From: Balneolales bacterium
GTDB taxonomy: Bacteria > Bacteroidota > Rhodothermia > Balneolales > Natronogracilivirgulaceae
Length of the DNA stretch: 8,589 nucleotides
Direction of reading: 5' to 3'
NCBI GenBank assembly: GCA_007131535.1
Contig: SLQI01000010.1
Location: forward strand, 1 to 8,589
Positions 5,801 to 8,589 of the stretch are shown piece by piece (within the stretch, counting starts at the first letter, position 1; each line of letters begins with the position of its first letter). Position numbers and translations under genes: made by a program. The notes beneath the pieces are model-generated. The model saw nothing but the letters and a program-made list of their open reading frames with translations. It made no database searches and was not told where the DNA came from.

Positions 5801-6454
5801 TCAGTCGGCAAGAGCTCGGGGAAAGCTATGTTCAGCAACTTCAACGACTTTATTGGTCAATATGAGCAGTTGCTTGATTTTCTTCGTCACTTTGTTGTGG
5901 ATATCATTGAGTTCAGCTTCACCGGCCAGGCCGTATTGAAGATAGCTGATGAGATTCATGTCGGATATGTATTTTTCCTCATCACTGCCTTCGATTTCGA
6001 CGTGCCAGCGGTTTGTGAGGTTATCTTCGGGCAGAAAACTCTGCAAGTGCTGATTAACCCCCTGCATCCATTGGCTTGCGGTCTCAATTTTTCCGCTGCC
6101 TTCTCCGGTTAATTCTTCATCCAGGATCATTTGTTCATTAAAATGCCAGGTGATTTCCACATCAATATTTGGATCAATATTTGCTTCCGGCAGAGACGGT
6201 TTTTTCAACAACGGATGTTGTTCCATCCCTTTTAGCTGTCGGGCAAGTCTGATTTCCTTAAATTTATCCCAATCCAGATTGATCTCTACCAGGTTGATAA
6301 AAGGGGTGATCTCAGAAAGATTGATCGCAATTTCAAGGCCGGAAGCATTGATAGCTTGCTCCTGCCATTTTTTAAATTGTTGAATAGGCAATTCGTGCCG
6401 GTTTAACTCCTCTTGAATATGGTTAATGATTGAATTAAAAATAGGATAATCCAT
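5801..6454 (-). CDS. conserved-looking hypothetical protein, cytoplasmic
   Basis: I do not recognise this 217-residue protein. It has no signal peptide or membrane segment and no cysteine. The N-terminus (1-36) looks helical and amphipathic. A central part, about 40-110, has alternating hydrophobic residues suggesting beta strands (LEIAINLSEITPFINLVEIN; IDVEITWHFNEQ). A Gly-rich turn, ELTGEGSGK, is at 114-122. The C-terminal third is helical, ending with KVTKKIKQLLILTNKVVEVA. Seemingly ordinary composition and codon use, plus the clear ATG start, support a real gene, whereas the opposite strand offers only fragments. It diverges from rqcH across 48 bp. The hairpin at 5720-5754 lies downstream of its stop. 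The opposite-strand frames at 5828-6383 are shadows. No function is proposed. Confidence 0.75.
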   Translation of the reverse strand: MDYPIFNSIINHIQEELNRHELPIQQFKKWQEQAINASGLEIAINLSEITPFINLVEINLDWDKFKEIRLARQLKGMEQHPLLKKPSLPEANIDPNIDVEITWHFNEQMILDEELTGEGSGKIETASQWMQGVNQHLQSFLPEDNLTNRWHVEIEGSDEEKYISDMNLISYLQYGLAGEAELNDIHNKVTKKIKQLLILTNKVVEVAEHSFPRALAD

Positions 6455-6472
6455 TATAAACCCGATATTAAG

Positions 6473-6499
6473 TTAATGTTATAGCTTAATGTATATAGC
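6473..6499 (+). repeat. tandem direct repeat in rqcH/hypothetical divergent promoter region
   Basis: TTAATGTTATAGC (6473-6485) is followed immediately by TTAATGTATATAGC (6486-6499), which is the same sequence with one base inserted. The pair fills most of the 48-bp gap between two divergent genes and ends three bases before the rqcH ATG. The TATAGC and TATATA parts could serve as -10 boxes. The repeat could instead be a binding site controlling both genes. No Shine-Dalgarno for rqcH is present. Confidence 0.5.
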
Positions 6500-6502
6500 T
6501 GA

Positions 6503-8101
6503 ATGAATAACTATTATACCCTGAAACAGGTAACTCTTGAGCTCCGACAAGCTCTGCAGAATACAGCATTCTCAGAGGCTGTCAGCTTCCGTAAAAACAG
6601 GCTGGAATTATACTTCCACCCATTAGAATCATCGAATCCTGTGCAGATAACGTTCAGTTGTGATCCTAAGCGTGTAAGTATATTTCGCAGCACATACTTT
6701 CCACCCAAAAAAAAGGATATTGTTTCGTTCTTTTCATCCCTTGAAGACAATTTAATAAAAAAAATTGAATTGGCAGGAAAAGATCGCCTATTGGATTTTA
6801 AATTTAACGGTGGCTTGAGTTTACGCTTTCAACTATTCGGCCACGGGGCCAATTGTTACCTGTACGACCAACAGGATACCATCATTGGATCATTCCGGGG
6901 GGAAAGAAAGTTCTTACATAAAAAAATACCACAACCTCAGGCGCCACAGTACAAACAGGTTGAGGAACTGAACGGCGACGCTGAGGCTATGATGATCCAA
7001 CGTGACCCTAAACTCCCCCGCCGCTGGTTGGCTGACTTAGTCACCCATCATAATCTGGAATCGTCTTCGCCGAATGAAATTGCCGTATTTACAGACAACT
7101 TGAGCGAAGTGTTAACGGATCGGCCGGTTGCCGACCTGGTAAACGACTCTGAGTTATGCATTATCCCTGATGATCTCCTTCCAATGGAAAGGGAGCACAT
7201 GAACAGCTTCAACGAAGCAGTCAGAATTGCTTATTCGGCTCAGACCCGAAATGAAAAACTTCACCACAACAAAAAAAGGCTTAAGTCTCTTCTTGAGGCG
7301 GAACAGAAGCGATTAAAATCAAGGATCAAAGAAGCCGATAATGCTATAAAAGCGCTCGAACGGGCCGAAACTTATGAGCAGTATGGCAATATGTTGATGA
7401 GCTCTCCCAATCCGAATGCGATTGTAGAATTTGACCAAATTGAGGTTCCGGATTTATACGGTGGTAACGAAACGGTCAAAATACCCGTCAAACAGGGGCT
7501 TAATTGGATTGACAATGCTAGCCGGTATTACAAAAAAGCCAGGGATGCGCGGAGGTCAGCTGAAATGACCGAGGGTATGGGGGAGCAGGCGAGGGAAAGG
7601 CTCAAAAAGATAGAGTTACTTCACCGGGAATTGTCTGATATCTATACGCTTGACGGCATACGTGAGTTTGAAGATCAACATGCTTCGATTTTGAGTGGAT
7701 TGGAAAGAGCCGGTGCTACAGGTGCTAAAGCCAAGCCATTCAAAGTGATCCAACTCAACGGTTATGAGGTGTGGGTCGGTAAAAACGCCAAAAGCAACGA
7801 TGCCCTTTTGCGAAATGCCCATAAAGAAGACCTCTGGTTTCACAGTCGGGATGGGGCAGGATCGCATGTTTTGATCCGCATGGCCGGAAAAAAAGAGTTT
7901 CCGGATCAGCAACTCATCGGAAAGGCCGCTGCCGTTGCAGCTCATCATTCCAAGGCGTCCGGTTCTTCTTTGGTGCCTGTGCGATACGCCAAACGCAAAC
8001 ATTTACGTAAAGCCAAAGGTGCCCCGCCCGGTGAAGTAAAGGTGGACCACGAAGAAGTAATCCTGACTGAACCCAAACCTGCCGATCAACTTTCAGATTG
8101 A
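6503..8101 (+). CDS. rqcH: NFACT-family ribosome quality-control protein (RqcH-like)
   Basis: RqcH binds stalled 50S-peptidyl-tRNA complexes and, in Bacillus subtilis, recruits tRNA-Ala to add alanine tails that mark the peptide for degradation. This 532-residue protein (B. subtilis RqcH is about 570) shows the family order. An NFACT-N domain has GKDRLLDFKF (92-101), with Asp94-Arg95 corresponding to the essential DR pair, and GHGANCYLYD (113-122). A divergent middle part at about 150-225 follows. Next is a long coiled coil (about 245-290), YEQYGNML (291-298), NASRYYKKARDARR (338-351) and a second coiled coil (about 355-385). The C-terminal NFACT-R domain (about 420-522) has VWVGKNAKSNDAL, DLWFHSRDGAGSHVLIR and AAAVAAHHSKA. 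The DR pair and the NFACT-R motifs are kept, so tailing activity is plausible. The ATG at 6503 is the only early start in the frame; no Shine-Dalgarno is seen. Shikimate kinase begins three bases after the stop, so the two are probably co-transcribed. Confidence 0.92.
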   Translation: MNNYYTLKQVTLELRQALQNTAFSEAVSFRKNRLELYFHPLESSNPVQITFSCDPKRVSIFRSTYFPPKKKDIVSFFSSLEDNLIKKIELAGKDRLLDFKFNGGLSLRFQLFGHGANCYLYDQQDTIIGSFRGERKFLHKKIPQPQAPQYKQVEELNGDAEAMMIQRDPKLPRRWLADLVTHHNLESSSPNEIAVFTDNLSEVLTDRPVADLVNDSELCIIPDDLLPMEREHMNSFNEAVRIAYSAQTRNEKLHHNKKRLKSLLEAEQKRLKSRIKEADNAIKALERAETYEQYGNMLMSSPNPNAIVEFDQIEVPDLYGGNETVKIPVKQGLNWIDNASRYYKKARDARRSAEMTEGMGEQARERLKKIELLHRELSDIYTLDGIREFEDQHASILSGLERAGATGAKAKPFKVIQLNGYEVWVGKNAKSNDALLRNAHKEDLWFHSRDGAGSHVLIRMAGKKEFPDQQLIGKAAAVAAHHSKASGSSLVPVRYAKRKHLRKAKGAPPGEVKVDHEEVILTEPKPADQLSD

Positions 8102-8104
8102 ACC

Positions 8105-8589
8105 ATGACAGCATCCGAAATCACCTTAAATCTTGATAGACCCATTGCACTATGTGGCATGATGGGCGCCGGGAAGTCTACCATCGGCAGGCAGCTTGCA
8201 GGCATCACCGGTTTGGAGTTTGTGGATCTTGACCGCGAAATCGTGAACAGATATCAAATATCGATTCCGGAAATATTTGAATCCGAAGGAGAAGCGGTAT
8301 TTCGACAGTATGAGCGGGATGTATTGCAAGACTTATGGGCAGCCTACCCTTTGAAAATCATTGCTTTAGGCGGTGGAGCCTTGCAGGACCACCAGTTTGC
8401 CGAAATCATAAAAACCAACTGTCTGTTGGTTTATTTAAACGTAATGCCTTCAGTATTGGTGAACCGTCTGAAGGGAAAGACCAACCGACCTAAACTGAAG
8501 AACGAGGATGGCAGCCTCAAAAGCAAAAACGAACTGGAAACGTATATCAAAAAATTGCTTGAGGAAAGGGAACCCCTGTACCGGTTAGC
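8105..8589 (+). CDS. aroK: shikimate kinase (3' end outside window)
   Basis: This enzyme phosphorylates shikimate at the 3-hydroxyl with ATP in the chorismate pathway for aromatic amino acids. The visible 161 codons include Walker A GMMGAGKST (18-26), DLD (41-43) with the shikimate-binding aspartate, EGEAVFRQYE (61-70) with the substrate-binding arginine, GGG (89-91), a lid-region arginine in NRPKL (127-131), and REPLYRL (155-161) near the C-terminus. All key residues are present. The family is usually about 170-190 residues, so only a short tail is missing, unless it is fused to another enzyme beyond the edge. The ATG sits three bases after the rqcH stop, suggesting translational coupling. 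No Shine-Dalgarno is visible. There is no in-window evidence for other aro genes. Confidence 0.95.
   Translation, partial: MTASEITLNLDRPIALCGMMGAGKSTIGRQLAGITGLEFVDLDREIVNRYQISIPEIFESEGEAVFRQYERDVLQDLWAAYPLKIIALGGGALQDHQFAEIIKTNCLLVYLNVMPSVLVNRLKGKTNRPKLKNEDGSLKSKNELETYIKKLLEEREPLYRL

Noticed and set aside
5727..5939. Rightward 70-codon frame across the second hairpin
   Set aside because: It starts inside a hairpin loop, runs antisense into the hypothetical gene, and has no ribosome site or recognisable sequence.
1..8589. Mobile element, CRISPR, toxin-antitoxin or defence system
   Set aside because: I found no transposase, integrase, spaced repeat array, nuclease or toxin-like pair, and all genes but one belong to ordinary cellular families.

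Overview
The window looks like chromosomal housekeeping DNA from a diderm, probably salt-adapted bacterium of the Bacteroidota/Rhodothermota/Balneolota group. I infer this from an OstA-like/LptC pair of the type found in that superphylum, a 29-residue AURKAIP1/COX24-type small ribosomal protein, mostly poor or absent Shine-Dalgarno sequences, and acidic proteins. A Balneola/Gracilimonas-like organism is my best guess, but no 16S gene or other decisive marker is present.

Positions 1-3652 (minus strand) form a tightly packed four-gene run, read from right to left. It comprises an alanine/glycine:cation symporter (AGCS) with an unusual acidic insertion, uracil phosphoribosyltransferase (upp), an LptC-type lipoprotein, and an OstA-like (LptA/LptD-N-type) periplasmic protein that leaves the left edge. 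Every junction overlaps: TAATG, then up to 77 nt, then TTGA. The run is therefore probably one transcript with translational coupling. It joins nutrient uptake and salvage with lipopolysaccharide transport to the outer membrane. The OstA-like gene starts at TTG and has no early ATG, so it is easily missed.

Positions 3653-4063 are a non-coding divergent region. It holds a weak promoter candidate for the symporter operon and a striking nested inverted repeat in front of the HU gene. Positions 4064-5581 (plus strand) carry an HU/IHF-family DNA-binding protein, a membrane-anchored TPR protein and the 29-residue basic ribosomal protein. A strong intrinsic terminator at 5607-5643 ends this group, and a second hairpin lies at 5720-5754. 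The 316-bp gap before the TPR gene holds two weak hairpins and an operator-like palindrome with a third half-site.

Positions 5801-6454 (minus strand) encode an unrecognised cysteine-free cytoplasmic protein. It diverges, across only 48 bp containing a tandem direct repeat, from an NFACT-family RqcH-like ribosome quality-control protein (6503-8101). Three bases downstream begins shikimate kinase (aroK), which is cut by the right edge.

I see no mobile element, CRISPR array, tRNA, rRNA or defence system, and no sign of horizontal transfer. The most useful observations are the tiny ribosomal protein gene, the hidden TTG-started OstA gene, the unresolved LptC start, the AGCS insertion and several palindromic regulatory candidates.
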